Assembly (NCBI GenBank): GCA_947497905.1
Contig: CANMIH010000001.1
Location: 62,001-126,000, forward strand
DNA from: an uncultured Pelagimonas sp.
GTDB taxonomy: Bacteria > Pseudomonadota > Alphaproteobacteria > Rhodobacterales > Rhodobacteraceae
Reading direction: 5' to 3'
Length of the DNA stretch: 64,000 nucleotides
In this document: one piece after another, positions 56,032 to 64,000 of the stretch
Numbering within the stretch: position 1 is the stretch's first letter
Layout of the letters: every line of letters starts with the position of its first letter
Made by a program: the position numbers and the translations under genes
Notes under the pieces: model-generated
Databases searched by the model: none
What the model was told of the DNA's origin: nothing
The model's input: the letters and a program-made list of their open reading frames with translations, nothing else

Positions 56032-56817
56032 TCAATGTCCTTTGAACTGGGGCGCGCGTTTTTCAAGAAAGGACGAAACGCCCTCGGCATAATCGTCACT
56101 TTCGCCGCAGATCTTCATCGCGTCGGCTTCGGTTTCGAGGTGCTCGTCAAACCCGGCGGTGGCGGCGCCTTGAATGCACTGTTTGGTCAGGCCCAGTCCA
56201 AGCGTCGGGCCATTGGCCAGCTTTTCGGTCAGAGCGCGGGCCTCATCCATCAGCTGTTCGTCAGGAATGGCCTTCCAGATCAGGCCCCAGTCTTCGGCCT
56301 GTTTGGCAGGCAGCGGCTGGGCCGTCAGGGCCAGACCTTTGGCGCGGGCTTCGCCCAGCAGGAGTGGCAGATGCCAGGACCCGCCGGTGTCCGGGATCAG
56401 ACCCACTTTGGCGAAACTTTGGATGAACTTCGCGCCTTCGGCAGCCAGAACCATATCGCAGGCCAGCGCCACATTGGCCCCGGCACCTGCTGCGACACCA
56501 TTGACGGCGCAGATCACCGGGAAGTTCAAGCTGCGGATCAGTTTGACCAGCGGGCCGTAGAACTCGCGCACGGTGCGCGAGAGATCGGGCTTTTCGGTCA
56601 TCTTGGACGGGTCGCGGTCGCCCAGATCCTGTCCAGCGCAAAACCCACGACCAGCACCCGTTAAAAGGATCGCGCGTGCGCCAGTGTCACGGGCTGTTTC
56701 GATTGCGGCGAACAGCGCGCGATGCATTTCGTCATTAAAGCTGTTGAGCCGATCCGGCCGATTCAGTGTAATTTCCACCCAATTTTCATGGGGTTGTACA
56801 AGGATTGTGTCGCTCAT
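56032..56817 (-). CDS. paaG: 1,2-epoxyphenylacetyl-CoA isomerase
   Basis: A 261-residue crotonase-fold enzyme that converts the ring epoxide to the oxepin-CoA. CoA-oxyanion motifs are FCAGQDLGDRD and NGVAAGAGANVALACDMV. The catalytic Asp lies in GLIPDTGGSWHLP, as in known PaaG, in place of the hydratase Glu. It starts the paaG-I-K-R minus-strand operon; a PaaR-like site lies about 45 bp upstream. The frame on the plus strand is a shadow. Confidence 0.94.
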   Translation of the reverse strand: MSDTILVQPHENWVEITLNRPDRLNSFNDEMHRALFAAIETARDTGARAILLTGAGRGFCAGQDLGDRDPSKMTEKPDLSRTVREFYGPLVKLIRSLNFPVICAVNGVAAGAGANVALACDMVLAAEGAKFIQSFAKVGLIPDTGGSWHLPLLLGEARAKGLALTAQPLPAKQAEDWGLIWKAIPDEQLMDEARALTEKLANGPTLGLGLTKQCIQGAATAGFDEHLETEADAMKICGESDDYAEGVSSFLEKRAPQFKGH

Positions 56818-56860
56818 CTTCGGCCTCGTCGAACATATTCAAAAAAAAGGTTTGCATAAA

Positions 56861-56876
56861 CCGACCGGTTGGTCAA
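56861..56876. promoter_or_regulatory. Second PaaR-type operator, between divergent paa operons
   Basis: CCGACC-GGTT-GGTCAA fits CCGACC-N4-GGTCGG at ten of twelve arm positions. It lies in the 118-bp gap between paaG and the divergent hydratase/dehydrogenase gene, so one site could control both operons. Confidence 0.65.
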
Positions 56877-56935
56877 TGAATATCCAACGAATATTGCGAT
56901 GCGGAATCGCTGCACCAGATCGGAGGATCAGCGCT

Positions 56936-58966
56936 ATGCTTTCAACACCTGTTTCGGTCCGGATGGACGGGGATGTGGCCTGGGTTGAGATTGACAGCCC
57001 ACCGGTCAACGCCACCTCGACCGCCGTGCGTGCGGGGGTGATGTCTGCGATCGAGCAGGTGCAAGGCGCGCGGGTGGCGGTATTGATCTGCGCAGGCAAG
57101 ACTTGGGTGGCCGGTGGCGACATGTCCGAGTTTGATCGCCCCGCAGAAGAGCCGCATTTGCCAGATGTTGTTCAGGCGCTTGAAGACAGTGCAACGCCCT
57201 TTGTGGCGGCGATGCATGGCACGGTTCTGGGCGGCGGATTTGAAATTGCTATGGGCTGTGCCTGGCGGATCGCTGCGGCGGGCACGCGCTTTGGTTTGCC
57301 CGAGGTGAATGTTGGTTTGATCCCCGGTGCAGGCGGCACCCAGCGTGCGCCGCGTCTTGTGGGCATGGAGCCTGCCATTGATCTCGCGTGCCGGGGCAAG
57401 ATGATCGAGGCCAGCACGATGCTCGGCTATGGGGGGGTGGATGTTGTGGCCGAAGATGTTCGGGCGGCCGCAACCGACTTTGTAACCAGTCTGCCCGAAC
57501 GACCCAAAGCCGTTTCGCAGCGCGATGTGCCGCCGTTTGAAGCGCAGATTTTGGAAGAAACCAAAGCCAGCCTTCAGGCAAAATCCAAGGGTCAAAAATC
57601 GCCTTTGGAGAACCTCAAGGCCCTTGGCTGGGCCATGGAGCCTTTTGCCAAAGGTCAACCAAAGGAACGGGCGTTGCATTTGGCGTTGCGCCAGTCCGAA
57701 GAAAGCCGCGCACTGCGCTATGCCTTCTTTGCGGAGCGTGCCGTGGCGCGCCCCGACGCTATCTCGGGCGCCAAGGCCCGCTCGGTGTCCAATGTTGCCG
57801 TGGTGGGTGGCGGCTTGATGGGCGCAGGGATTGCCTGGGCCTGTCTGAACGCAGGTCTGTCTGTCGTGCTGATTGAGCGCGATGCAGAGCAGGCGCAGGC
57901 GGCGGAAGGCCGGGTTGCGGCGCTGGGGCAGGGGGCCTTGAAGCGCGGCAAATTAGATGCCGCGGGTCTGGCGGCAACACTGGCGGGGTTCACCGCCACC
58001 GCAGATTACGCCGATGCGGCAAAAGTCGATCTGGCGATTGAAGCGGTGTTCGAAGATCTCGACGCCAAGCGCGCGGTTTTTGCCCAGCTCGACGCGGCGC
58101 TGGGCCCGGATGCGATTTTGGCGACCAATACCTCTTATCTGGATCCCGAGCTGATTTTTGAAGGGATCTCCAATCCCGCGCGCTGTGTTGGTCTGCATTT
58201 CTTCAGCCCGGCGCATATTATGAAGCTGTTGGAAATTGTCAGAACCCCTGCGACCTCTGCCGAGGTGCTGGCCACCGGGTTTGCGCTGGGCAAACGGCTG
58301 CGCAAGGTGTCGGTTCTGTCGGGGATCTGTGACGGGTTTATTGGCAACCGTATGCTGGCGGCCTATCGGCGCGAAATGGAGTATCTTCTGGCGGATGGTG
58401 CGCTGCCGCATGAGGTTGACACGGCGATGCGCGCGGCGGGCTATCCCATGGGCCCTTGTGAGCTGCAGGATCTTACCGGGCTGCAGATTGCCTGGGCCAA
58501 CCGCAAGCGACAGGCGGCGGATCGTTCCGAAGAGGAACGCTATTTTGATCTGTTTGACGACCTATGTGAGGCAGGCCGTTTGGGCCAGCGCGCAGGCAAA
58601 GGGTGGTACCGTTACAATGACGGTGACCGGACACCCAAGCGGGATCCCGAAGTCGAAGAGATGATTGTTGCGTGGTCAGCCAAACATGGCATCATCCGCC
58701 GAAGTTTTTCGATGGAAGAGATTCAGACCCGTATTCTGGCTGTTCTGGCCAATGAAGGCGCGCGCATTGTCGAAGAGGGCATCGCTGAACGCGCCGAAGA
58801 CGTCGATATGGTCCAGATCCACGGCTATGGCTTTCCGCGCCGCCGTGGCGGTGTGATGCATCTCGCGGCCGAACGTGGGTGGGACCACGTCGGCGCCACG
58901 ATGAGACAGGTTGCTGAGGAGAGCCCCAAGTCCTGGGTGCTGTCCAAGGCTGCTGAAGACAACTGA
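56936..58966 (+). CDS. Fused enoyl-CoA hydratase / 3-hydroxyacyl-CoA dehydrogenase
   Basis: A 676-residue bifunctional beta-oxidation enzyme. The N-terminal crotonase domain (about 1-190) has [10 protein letters not shown] and [19 protein letters not shown] with both catalytic Glu. The NAD domain begins [21 protein letters not shown] (about residue 280), and the dehydrogenase catalytic His is in [16 protein letters not shown]. The C-terminal dehydrogenase domains follow. No separate paaF or paaH is seen, so this protein probably does both steps on dehydroadipyl-CoA and 3-hydroxyadipyl-CoA. CGGAGG precedes ATG 56936; the frame runs back upstream through paaG without meaning. Confidence 0.9.
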   Translation: MLSTPVSVRMDGDVAWVEIDSPPVNATSTAVRAGVMSAIEQVQGARVAVLICAGKTWVAGGDMSEFDRPAEEPHLPDVVQALEDSATPFVAAMHGTVLGGGFEIAMGCAWRIAAAGTRFGLPEVNVGLIPGAGGTQRAPRLVGMEPAIDLACRGKMIEASTMLGYGGVDVVAEDVRAAATDFVTSLPERPKAVSQRDVPPFEAQILEETKASLQAKSKGQKSPLENLKALGWAMEPFAKGQPKERALHLALRQSEESRALRYAFFAERAVARPDAISGAKARSVSNVAVVGGGLMGAGIAWACLNAGLSVVLIERDAEQAQAAEGRVAALGQGALKRGKLDAAGLAATLAGFTATADYADAAKVDLAIEAVFEDLDAKRAVFAQLDAALGPDAILATNTSYLDPELIFEGISNPARCVGLHFFSPAHIMKLLEIVRTPATSAEVLATGFALGKRLRKVSVLSGICDGFIGNRMLAAYRREMEYLLADGALPHEVDTAMRAAGYPMGPCELQDLTGLQIAWANRKRQAADRSEEERYFDLFDDLCEAGRLGQRAGKGWYRYNDGDRTPKRDPEVEEMIVAWSAKHGIIRRSFSMEEIQTRILAVLANEGARIVEEGIAERAEDVDMVQIHGYGFPRRRGGVMHLAAERGWDHVGATMRQVAEESPKSWVLSKAAEDN

Positions 58967-58996
58967 ACGATTTGGTATTTGCTTAGGGAGGACCTC

Positions 58997-60019
58997 ATGG
59001 CCAAATTCTCGAAACTTTCGACCTTGCTTGCCGGTGCAGCACTGGCGGTAAGCGCGGTAACGGCGCAGGCAGCGGATTACACGCTGACCATTTCAAGCTG
59101 GGCTCCGCCCACCCACAACATCAACGCCAAGATGTGGCCCAAAATGATCGAAATGATCGAAGAGGCGACCGATGGCCAGGTGACTGCCGAGCTGAAGCTG
59201 GGTCTGGCTCCGCCCCCCGCACAGATGGATCTGATCATGGACGGCGCGGCCGACATGTCGATCATCTTCCATGGCTATCAGGCCGGTCGTTTTGTCACCA
59301 CCAAACTGATCGAGCTGCCCGGCTATGAAGGCAATGCCGAGGCGGCATCGGTGGCTTACTGGCGTACCTTCGACAAATACCTGTCGAAAGCCAATGAGCA
59401 CCGCGGCGTGAAAGTGGTTGCCCTGCACACCCACGGCCCGGCGCAGCTGCATTCGGGTGCCCCGATTGAAAGCCTTGATCAGGTGGCTGGCCTGAAACTG
59501 CGTGTGCCCGGTGGTGTTGGCGGTGACATGGGCGCGGCCCTTGGCGCAACCGGCATTCAGGTTCCCGCACCGAAAGTGTATGAAACCCTCGCATCGAAAG
59601 CTGCGGACGGGGTTGTGATGCCGACCGAAGCCCGCAAAGGCTTCAAGCTAACCGAAGTGGCCCAGCACTATTACGAGATGCCGGGTGGTTTCTACCGGGG
59701 TTCGTTTGCGTTCATCATGAACGAAGACACCTTTGCCGATCTGCCCGAAGATCTGCGCCAGAAACTGGAAGACGAAGTGTTTGGTGAACCCGCCAGCCGC
59801 GCCATCGGTGCGATCTGGGATGGGGGCGACGCGGACAGCCTTGCGCTGACCAAAGCCACCGAAGGCAACACCATCACCGTGGCGAGCGACGCCGACCTTG
59901 CCAAGTTCCAGGCGCTGTCGGGTGACGTGATCACCAAGGTTCTGGAAGAGGTCAATGGTGCCGGTGTGGATGCACAGGCTGCCTATGACATGATCAAAGC
60001 GGAAATGGCCGCTCAGTAA
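58997..60019 (+). CDS. TRAP transporter solute-binding protein (DctP family)
   Basis: A 340-residue periplasmic binding protein with a signal peptide (LAGAALAVSAVTAQA). The mature part starts DYTLTISSWAPPTHNINAKMW and has KLRVPGGVGGDMGAALGATG, where the conserved Arg contacts the substrate carboxylate. GGGAGG precedes the ATG at 58997, 30 bp after the fusion gene. Placement in the paa operon suggests an aromatic acid such as phenylacetate or a related acid as the substrate; this is inference. Confidence 0.92.
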   Translation: MAKFSKLSTLLAGAALAVSAVTAQAADYTLTISSWAPPTHNINAKMWPKMIEMIEEATDGQVTAELKLGLAPPPAQMDLIMDGAADMSIIFHGYQAGRFVTTKLIELPGYEGNAEAASVAYWRTFDKYLSKANEHRGVKVVALHTHGPAQLHSGAPIESLDQVAGLKLRVPGGVGGDMGAALGATGIQVPAPKVYETLASKAADGVVMPTEARKGFKLTEVAQHYYEMPGGFYRGSFAFIMNEDTFADLPEDLRQKLEDEVFGEPASRAIGAIWDGGDADSLALTKATEGNTITVASDADLAKFQALSGDVITKVLEEVNGAGVDAQAAYDMIKAEMAAQ

Positions 60020-60085
60020 GACCCTATCGCGCGGGGCCGGAGGTGAACCTTTGGCCCCGTGTCTTTGCTGCCGGGGAGGGCAGGC

Positions 60086-60589
60086 ATGCACGCTTTCATT
60101 CAGACCATACATCGCCTGAAACAACTGCCCATTCTGGTGGCCAGTGTGGCGCTGTTCATCCTGATGGTCATGACGTTTTTCGACGTGGTGTTGCGCTCGG
60201 TGTTCAATGCGCCGATTGAGGCCGCCACGGAGCTGACCCGCATTTTGATGGCCATTCTGGTCTTTTCGGTGCTGCCGATCATGTCCGCCGGCCCCCATCA
60301 TATTGCGGTCGATCTGACCGATCCGATTTTTCACCGCCTGCGCCTGAGCCGCGTGCGGGACGGGCTGATCTACATCATCAGCGGCTTGCTGCTCTATCTG
60401 CCGGTCCAGCGTGTCTGGGTTCTGGCCGAGCGCTGGCGTGACTACGGGGATGTCACCGAATATCTCAACATCCCGCAATTCTATGTTGGCTGGTTTATCG
60501 CTGCATCCGTGGGCCTGACTGCGGTTGTGATGATTGTTGTTGGCCTGATGACCCTCTTTGCCCCCCACCTGTTGGAGACAAACGAATGA
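60086..60589 (+). CDS. TRAP transporter small permease (DctQ family)
   Basis: A 167-residue four-helix membrane protein that links the binding protein to the large permease. Helix one is VASVALFILMVMTFFDVVLR, with the common RSVFNAP after it, and the family GGPHHI-like stretch reads AGPHHIAVDL. GGGGAGGG lies ahead of ATG 60086; a GTG at 60059 is possible. It overlaps the large permease gene by 4 bp. Confidence 0.9.
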   Translation: MHAFIQTIHRLKQLPILVASVALFILMVMTFFDVVLRSVFNAPIEAATELTRILMAILVFSVLPIMSAGPHHIAVDLTDPIFHRLRLSRVRDGLIYIISGLLLYLPVQRVWVLAERWRDYGDVTEYLNIPQFYVGWFIAASVGLTAVVMIVVGLMTLFAPHLLETNE

Positions 60590-61938
60590 CTGCTGCTCTG
60601 ATTGGGTTTGGCGTTGTGCTTGTGCTTGTGCTCATGCGGATGCCGATTGTGTTTGCCATGGGGTTGGTTGGCACCCTTGGATTTGCCTATGAGCGCGGAG
60701 GCTCGATCCTGTCGGAGCGTGGCCTGAAGGCGGCGATGTCGATGGTAGGTCGCCAGATCACCGACACGGCGCAGGACTATGGGCTGTCGGTTGTGCCGCT
60801 GTTCATCCTGATGGGCTTGTTTGTGAACAAAGGCGGCATGGCGCGTGAGCTTTACGCAGTGTCTAACGCGTTCCTTGGACATATGCGCGGCGGCATTGCC
60901 ATGGCGACCGTTGCGGCCTGTGGTGGTTTTTCGGCAATCTGCGGCTCGTCGCTTGCCACGGCGGCAACCATGTCAAAGGTCGCGATGCCTGAGATGCGTC
61001 GCTATGGCTATTCCGATCAGCTCTCGACCGCGTCAATTGCAGCCGGTGGTACGCTAGGCATCCTGATCCCGCCCTCGGTAATCCTGGTGATCTATGGCCT
61101 GTTGACCGAAACCTCGATTGGCAAACTGTTCATGGCGGGGATCATCCCGGGCGCCTTGGGCATTCTGTTTTACCTCTTTGCGGTGCGCTGGACCGTCTGG
61201 CGCGATCCTTCGTCCGGCCCGGCAGGTGAGAGGGCGACATGGGGCGACCGGTTTAAGGCGCTGGGCTCGGTCTGGGCTGTGCTGTTGTTGTTCTTCCTTG
61301 TGATTGGCGGTCTCTATGGCGCGTTTGATTTTGAACCGCTGAACCTGACCTTTTCGCCGACCGAGGCCGCAGGCATGGGGGCCATGGGCGCCTTCCTGAT
61401 TGCACTTTTGCGCGGTGGTCTGGGTCTGAAAGACATGGGTGAGGTTCTGAAAGAAACCACGTTCACCGCGGCGGCACTGTTTGCGGTTTTGATCGGGGCG
61501 CAGATCTTTTCGAACTTCGTCAACCTTGCGGGCCTGCCCGAAGCGCTGATCGCGATGGTCACCGCCTACGATGTACCACCCTTTATGGTCATTCTGATGA
61601 TCCTTGGGATCTATATCATTTTGGGCTGTGTCTTTGAATCGCTCTCGATGCTGCTTTTGACCGTGCCGATCTTTTTCCCGCTGGTGACAAGCCTTGGCTA
61701 TGATCCGATCTGGTTTGGCATCGTGGTTGTTGTGGTGACCGAGATTTCACTGATCACACCGCCGGTTGGATTGAACGTGTTTATCCTCAAAGGTGTGGTC
61801 GGCGATGTTTCGACCGGGACCATCTTCAAGGGTGTGACGCCTTTCTGGATCGCGGATATCTTCCGTCTGGCTCTGATCGTTCTGGTGCCATGGGTGGTGC
61901 TGTACCTGCCAAAAACCATGGGGGCGATGGGCCACTGA
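60586..61938 (+). CDS. TRAP transporter large permease (DctM family)
   Basis: A 450-residue sodium-coupled permease with about 11-12 transmembrane helices. Family stretches are YGLSVVPLFILMGLFVNKGG, GGFSAICGSSLATAATMSKVAMPEM split across a loop, IPPSVILVIYGLLTE, and the C-terminal ITPPVGLNVFILKGV. It works with the DctP and DctQ proteins to import an organic acid. Its stop overlaps the P450 start. Confidence 0.93.
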   Translation: MTAALIGFGVVLVLVLMRMPIVFAMGLVGTLGFAYERGGSILSERGLKAAMSMVGRQITDTAQDYGLSVVPLFILMGLFVNKGGMARELYAVSNAFLGHMRGGIAMATVAACGGFSAICGSSLATAATMSKVAMPEMRRYGYSDQLSTASIAAGGTLGILIPPSVILVIYGLLTETSIGKLFMAGIIPGALGILFYLFAVRWTVWRDPSSGPAGERATWGDRFKALGSVWAVLLLFFLVIGGLYGAFDFEPLNLTFSPTEAAGMGAMGAFLIALLRGGLGLKDMGEVLKETTFTAAALFAVLIGAQIFSNFVNLAGLPEALIAMVTAYDVPPFMVILMILGIYIILGCVFESLSMLLLTVPIFFPLVTSLGYDPIWFGIVVVVVTEISLITPPVGLNVFILKGVVGDVSTGTIFKGVTPFWIADIFRLALIVLVPWVVLYLPKTMGAMGH

Positions 61939-63131
61939 TGGTTGATCTCAAGGCTTTGCCCGAGGGGTTTCACGAGAACCCCTATCCGCATTATGCGCAG
62001 CTTTTGGAGGAGGCACCGGTGTGCCTCCAGCCAGACGGCTCGGTTTTGCTGTCACGCTATGACGATCTGGATTTGGTGTACCGCGATGCGACGCGCTTTA
62101 TCTCGGATAAAAAGGCGGTTTTTGCACCCAAGTTTGGTGACGGCTCGCCCCTGTTTGAACACCACACCACGTCGTTGGTGTTCAATGATCCACCGCTGCA
62201 TAGCCGTATCCGCAAGGTGATGGTTGGCGCCATGAACCCGCGTGCCTTGAAACATATGGAGCCTGGGCTGATTGCTCTGGTTGAGGGGCTCTTGGATGAG
62301 ATGGCGGGGCAGGATCAGGTGGATCTGATCGAGAGCTTTGCCGGGGCCATTCCGATTGAGGTGATCGGCAACCTGTTGGGCATTCCCCATGAAGAGCGCG
62401 GGCCGCTGCGCGACTGGTCTTTGGCCATCCTTGGCGCGCTGGAGCCTGTACTGACCGAAGCCGAGCTGGAGCTTGGCCACGCCTCGGTGCGCGAGTTCAA
62501 AGAGTATCTCAAAGGGGTGGTCGCCGACCGTCGCGCCAACCCTGGCGACCCTGAGGTGGATGTGCTGACGCGGCTGTTGCAGACAGAAGGAGAGGCGCTG
62601 ACCGAAGTTGAGCTGCTGCAGAACTGCATCTTTATTCTCAATGCCGGGCATGAGACCACAACCAACCTGATCAGCAACGCGCTGGGGCTGTTGGACAAAG
62701 ACCGCTCTGCGCGGGCAGCGCTGATCGAAAATCCAAAGCTGTTGACCACAGCGGTTGATGAGTTTCTGCGCATGGAAAGCCCCAACCAGTTTGGCAATCG
62801 CCTGACTACGGAAGAGGTCGAGTTCCATGGAGTGACCATCCCGGCGGGCACCGATCTGCATCTGTGTATTGGCGCGGCCAACCGCGACCCGCGCCGTTTT
62901 GACGATCCGGGTGTGATGAAGCTGGATCGCAGACCCAACAAACATCTGGCCTTTGGCGGCGGCGGACACACCTGTGTTGGCCTGACATTGGCCCGCATGG
63001 AAGGGCGCATCGCCGTCGAAGGCATGCTGCACCACTTCCCCAACTATGAACTGACCGAAGGGGCCAAGATGGGCGGCCGCGTCCGTTTCCGCGGCTTTGC
63101 TTACCAACCGGCCCTGTTGAACAAAGGATAA
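61938..63131 (+). CDS. Cytochrome P450
   Basis: A 397-residue soluble class I P450. The I-helix oxygen-binding motif is ILNAGHETTTN, the ExxR motif is in EFLRMES, and the haem Cys loop is FGGGGHTCVG. It lies in the PAA operon, starting on the stop codon of the TRAP large permease (ATGA) and ending 4 bp before paaZ. A ferredoxin and reductase are not encoded beside it, though PaaE or another chain could supply electrons. The substrate is unknown; an aromatic acid or an intermediate of this pathway is the obvious guess. Confidence 0.93.
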   Translation: MVDLKALPEGFHENPYPHYAQLLEEAPVCLQPDGSVLLSRYDDLDLVYRDATRFISDKKAVFAPKFGDGSPLFEHHTTSLVFNDPPLHSRIRKVMVGAMNPRALKHMEPGLIALVEGLLDEMAGQDQVDLIESFAGAIPIEVIGNLLGIPHEERGPLRDWSLAILGALEPVLTEAELELGHASVREFKEYLKGVVADRRANPGDPEVDVLTRLLQTEGEALTEVELLQNCIFILNAGHETTTNLISNALGLLDKDRSARAALIENPKLLTTAVDEFLRMESPNQFGNRLTTEEVEFHGVTIPAGTDLHLCIGAANRDPRRFDDPGVMKLDRRPNKHLAFGGGGHTCVGLTLARMEGRIAVEGMLHHFPNYELTEGAKMGGRVRFRGFAYQPALLNKG

Positions 63132-63135
63132 TGCT

Positions 63136-64000
63136 ATGAGCATCCAACAGATTTCATCTTTTGCGGCGGGTCAGTGGGTGGCCCCGGGTGCCGGCGCGCG
63201 CAACATTGCAAGCGCCATCACAGGTGAAGTGATTGCCCAAGCGGGCAACTCGGATCTCGATGTACAGGCGATGCTGGATCACGCCCGTCAGGTCGGTGGT
63301 CCGGCGCTTCGGGCGATGACCTTCCACCAGCGTGCCAAAATGCTCAAGGCGCTGGCGGCCCATCTGGGTGAGCGCAAGCAAGAGCTTTATGACCTGTCGT
63401 TTGACACCGGCGCGACCCAGTCGGATCACATGATCGACATCGATGGTGGTGTGGGCACGATGTTTGTCTTTGCCTCTAAGGGGCGCCGCGAAATGCCCGA
63501 CGGGCATGTCTATGTGGATGGCGATGTTGAGCAGCTGAGCCGCAGCGGCACCTTCCTAGGGCTACACGTCTGCACGCCGCTGCAGGGGGTTGCGGTGCAT
63601 ATCAATGCTTTCAACTTTCCCGTTTGGGGGATGTTGGAAAAGCTGGCACCGACGCTGTTGGCCGGTGTGCCTGCGATTGTGAAGCCCGCGACCAACTCCT
63701 GTTACGTGACCGAACGCGCAGTGCGGATCATGCTTGACAGTGGGTTGTTGCCTGAAGGGGCGCTGCAGCTGGTGTCCGGTGGTCTGGGTGACATGCTCGA
63801 CCGCCTGACCTGTCAGGATGTGGTGAGCTTTACCGGTTCGGCAGACACGGCGCTCAAGTTGCGCTCGGCACCGCATATCATGGAAAACTCGGTGCGGTTT
63901 GTGGCAGAGCAGGACAGCCTGAACGCCTCGATCCTTGGGCCGGATGTTGAGCCCGGTTCGCCCGAATTTGATCTGTTTGTCAAAGAAGTCACCCGCGAGA
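63136..64000 (+). CDS. paaZ: PaaZ, ring-opening hydrolase/aldehyde dehydrogenase (3' end outside window)
   Basis: About 288 N-terminal codons of the bifunctional PaaZ are visible. The full enzyme opens oxepin-CoA by its C-terminal hydratase domain and oxidises the resulting aldehyde by its N-terminal aldehyde dehydrogenase domain. The visible part has the dehydrogenase features INAFNFPVWGMLEKLAPTLL, VKPATNSCYVTE and FTGSADTALKL. The frame has no stop before the window end. AAAGGA precedes ATG 63136. The hydratase domain should lie beyond 64,000; whether it is present cannot be seen. Confidence 0.93.
   Translation, partial: MSIQQISSFAAGQWVAPGAGARNIASAITGEVIAQAGNSDLDVQAMLDHARQVGGPALRAMTFHQRAKMLKALAAHLGERKQELYDLSFDTGATQSDHMIDIDGGVGTMFVFASKGRREMPDGHVYVDGDVEQLSRSGTFLGLHVCTPLQGVAVHINAFNFPVWGMLEKLAPTLLAGVPAIVKPATNSCYVTERAVRIMLDSGLLPEGALQLVSGGLGDMLDRLTCQDVVSFTGSADTALKLRSAPHIMENSVRFVAEQDSLNASILGPDVEPGSPEFDLFVKEVTRE

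Noticed and set aside
62052-63143. A 363-codon frame antisense to the P450 gene
   Set aside because: The P450 signature motifs are on the plus strand. The opposite frame shows no motif, signal or promoter.

Overview
ORGANISM. The window looks like chromosomal DNA of a marine alphaproteobacterium of the Roseobacter group (Rhodobacteraceae). The GC-rich coding style, an RpoHII-type heat-shock sigma factor, a CcrM-type GANTC methyltransferase, a CIRCE-controlled groESL operon, a fbc-type cytochrome bc1 operon, a TRAP transporter, a DUF484-xerC pair and a ring-epoxidation phenylacetate cluster all fit that group. I saw no tRNA, rRNA, CRISPR array, insertion sequence, prophage or replication origin. 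LAYOUT. 1-4,945: 3' end of gshB, an HSL-type esterase, comM, a GST with a Cys-rich tail, and rpoH. 4,942-9,161: ChaN-like haem protein, GST, coaBC, dut, sterol-desaturase-family protein. 9,221-15,570: exported DUF4856-like protein, FAD oxidase, RidA, membrane-anchored MoeB-like E1 enzyme, M3 oligopeptidase. 15,660-19,956: MarR-GNAT fusion, TraB/GumN protein, DUF2161 nuclease-like protein, GFA protein, 2-oxoglutarate oxygenase. 20,038-24,697: groES-groEL, a small ribbon-helix-helix protein, rnhB, ccrM and a structured RNA-like 3' region. 24,830-32,949: YbjN-like protein, EamA exporter, a chemoreceptor, aroC, and a TPP riboswitch ahead of thiBPQ. 32,973-38,979: petABC (minus strand), outer-membrane barrel protein, GST, xerC and DUF484. 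39,215-45,966: a patchwork of small regulators, two ABM-type monooxygenases, a leishmanolysin-like metalloprotease, an acidic PepSY-like protein beside a membrane-anchored LuxR-type regulator, DUF2237, a class-C beta-lactamase-like hydrolase and pth. 46,207-64,000: a phenylacetate (PAA) catabolic region. PAA REGION. paaJABCDE runs rightward. It is followed by an S41 peptidase gene and a MarR/PACE efflux pair. Then paaG-paaI-paaK-paaR run leftward. Divergent from these is a long rightward operon: a fused enoyl-CoA hydratase/3-hydroxyacyl-CoA dehydrogenase, a TRAP transporter (P, Q, M), a cytochrome P450 and paaZ, which is cut by the window edge. Together these encode CoA activation (PaaK), ring epoxidation (PaaABCDE), isomerisation (PaaG), hydrolytic ring opening and oxidation (PaaZ), beta-oxidation (fusion protein and PaaJ) and a salvage thioesterase (PaaI). 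Similar inverted repeats of the form CCGACC-N4-GGTCGG lie at the first paaJ promoter and between paaG and the divergent operon. The TetR protein PaaR is the obvious candidate to bind both. MOST UNUSUAL POINTS. These are the PepSY-like/membrane LuxR pair with Asp-His repeats, the P450 and TRAP genes inside the PAA operon, the three GANTC sites at the ccrM promoter, the 19-bp palindrome touching the start codon of the MarR-GNAT gene, and the GST with a TRASH/YHS-like tail.
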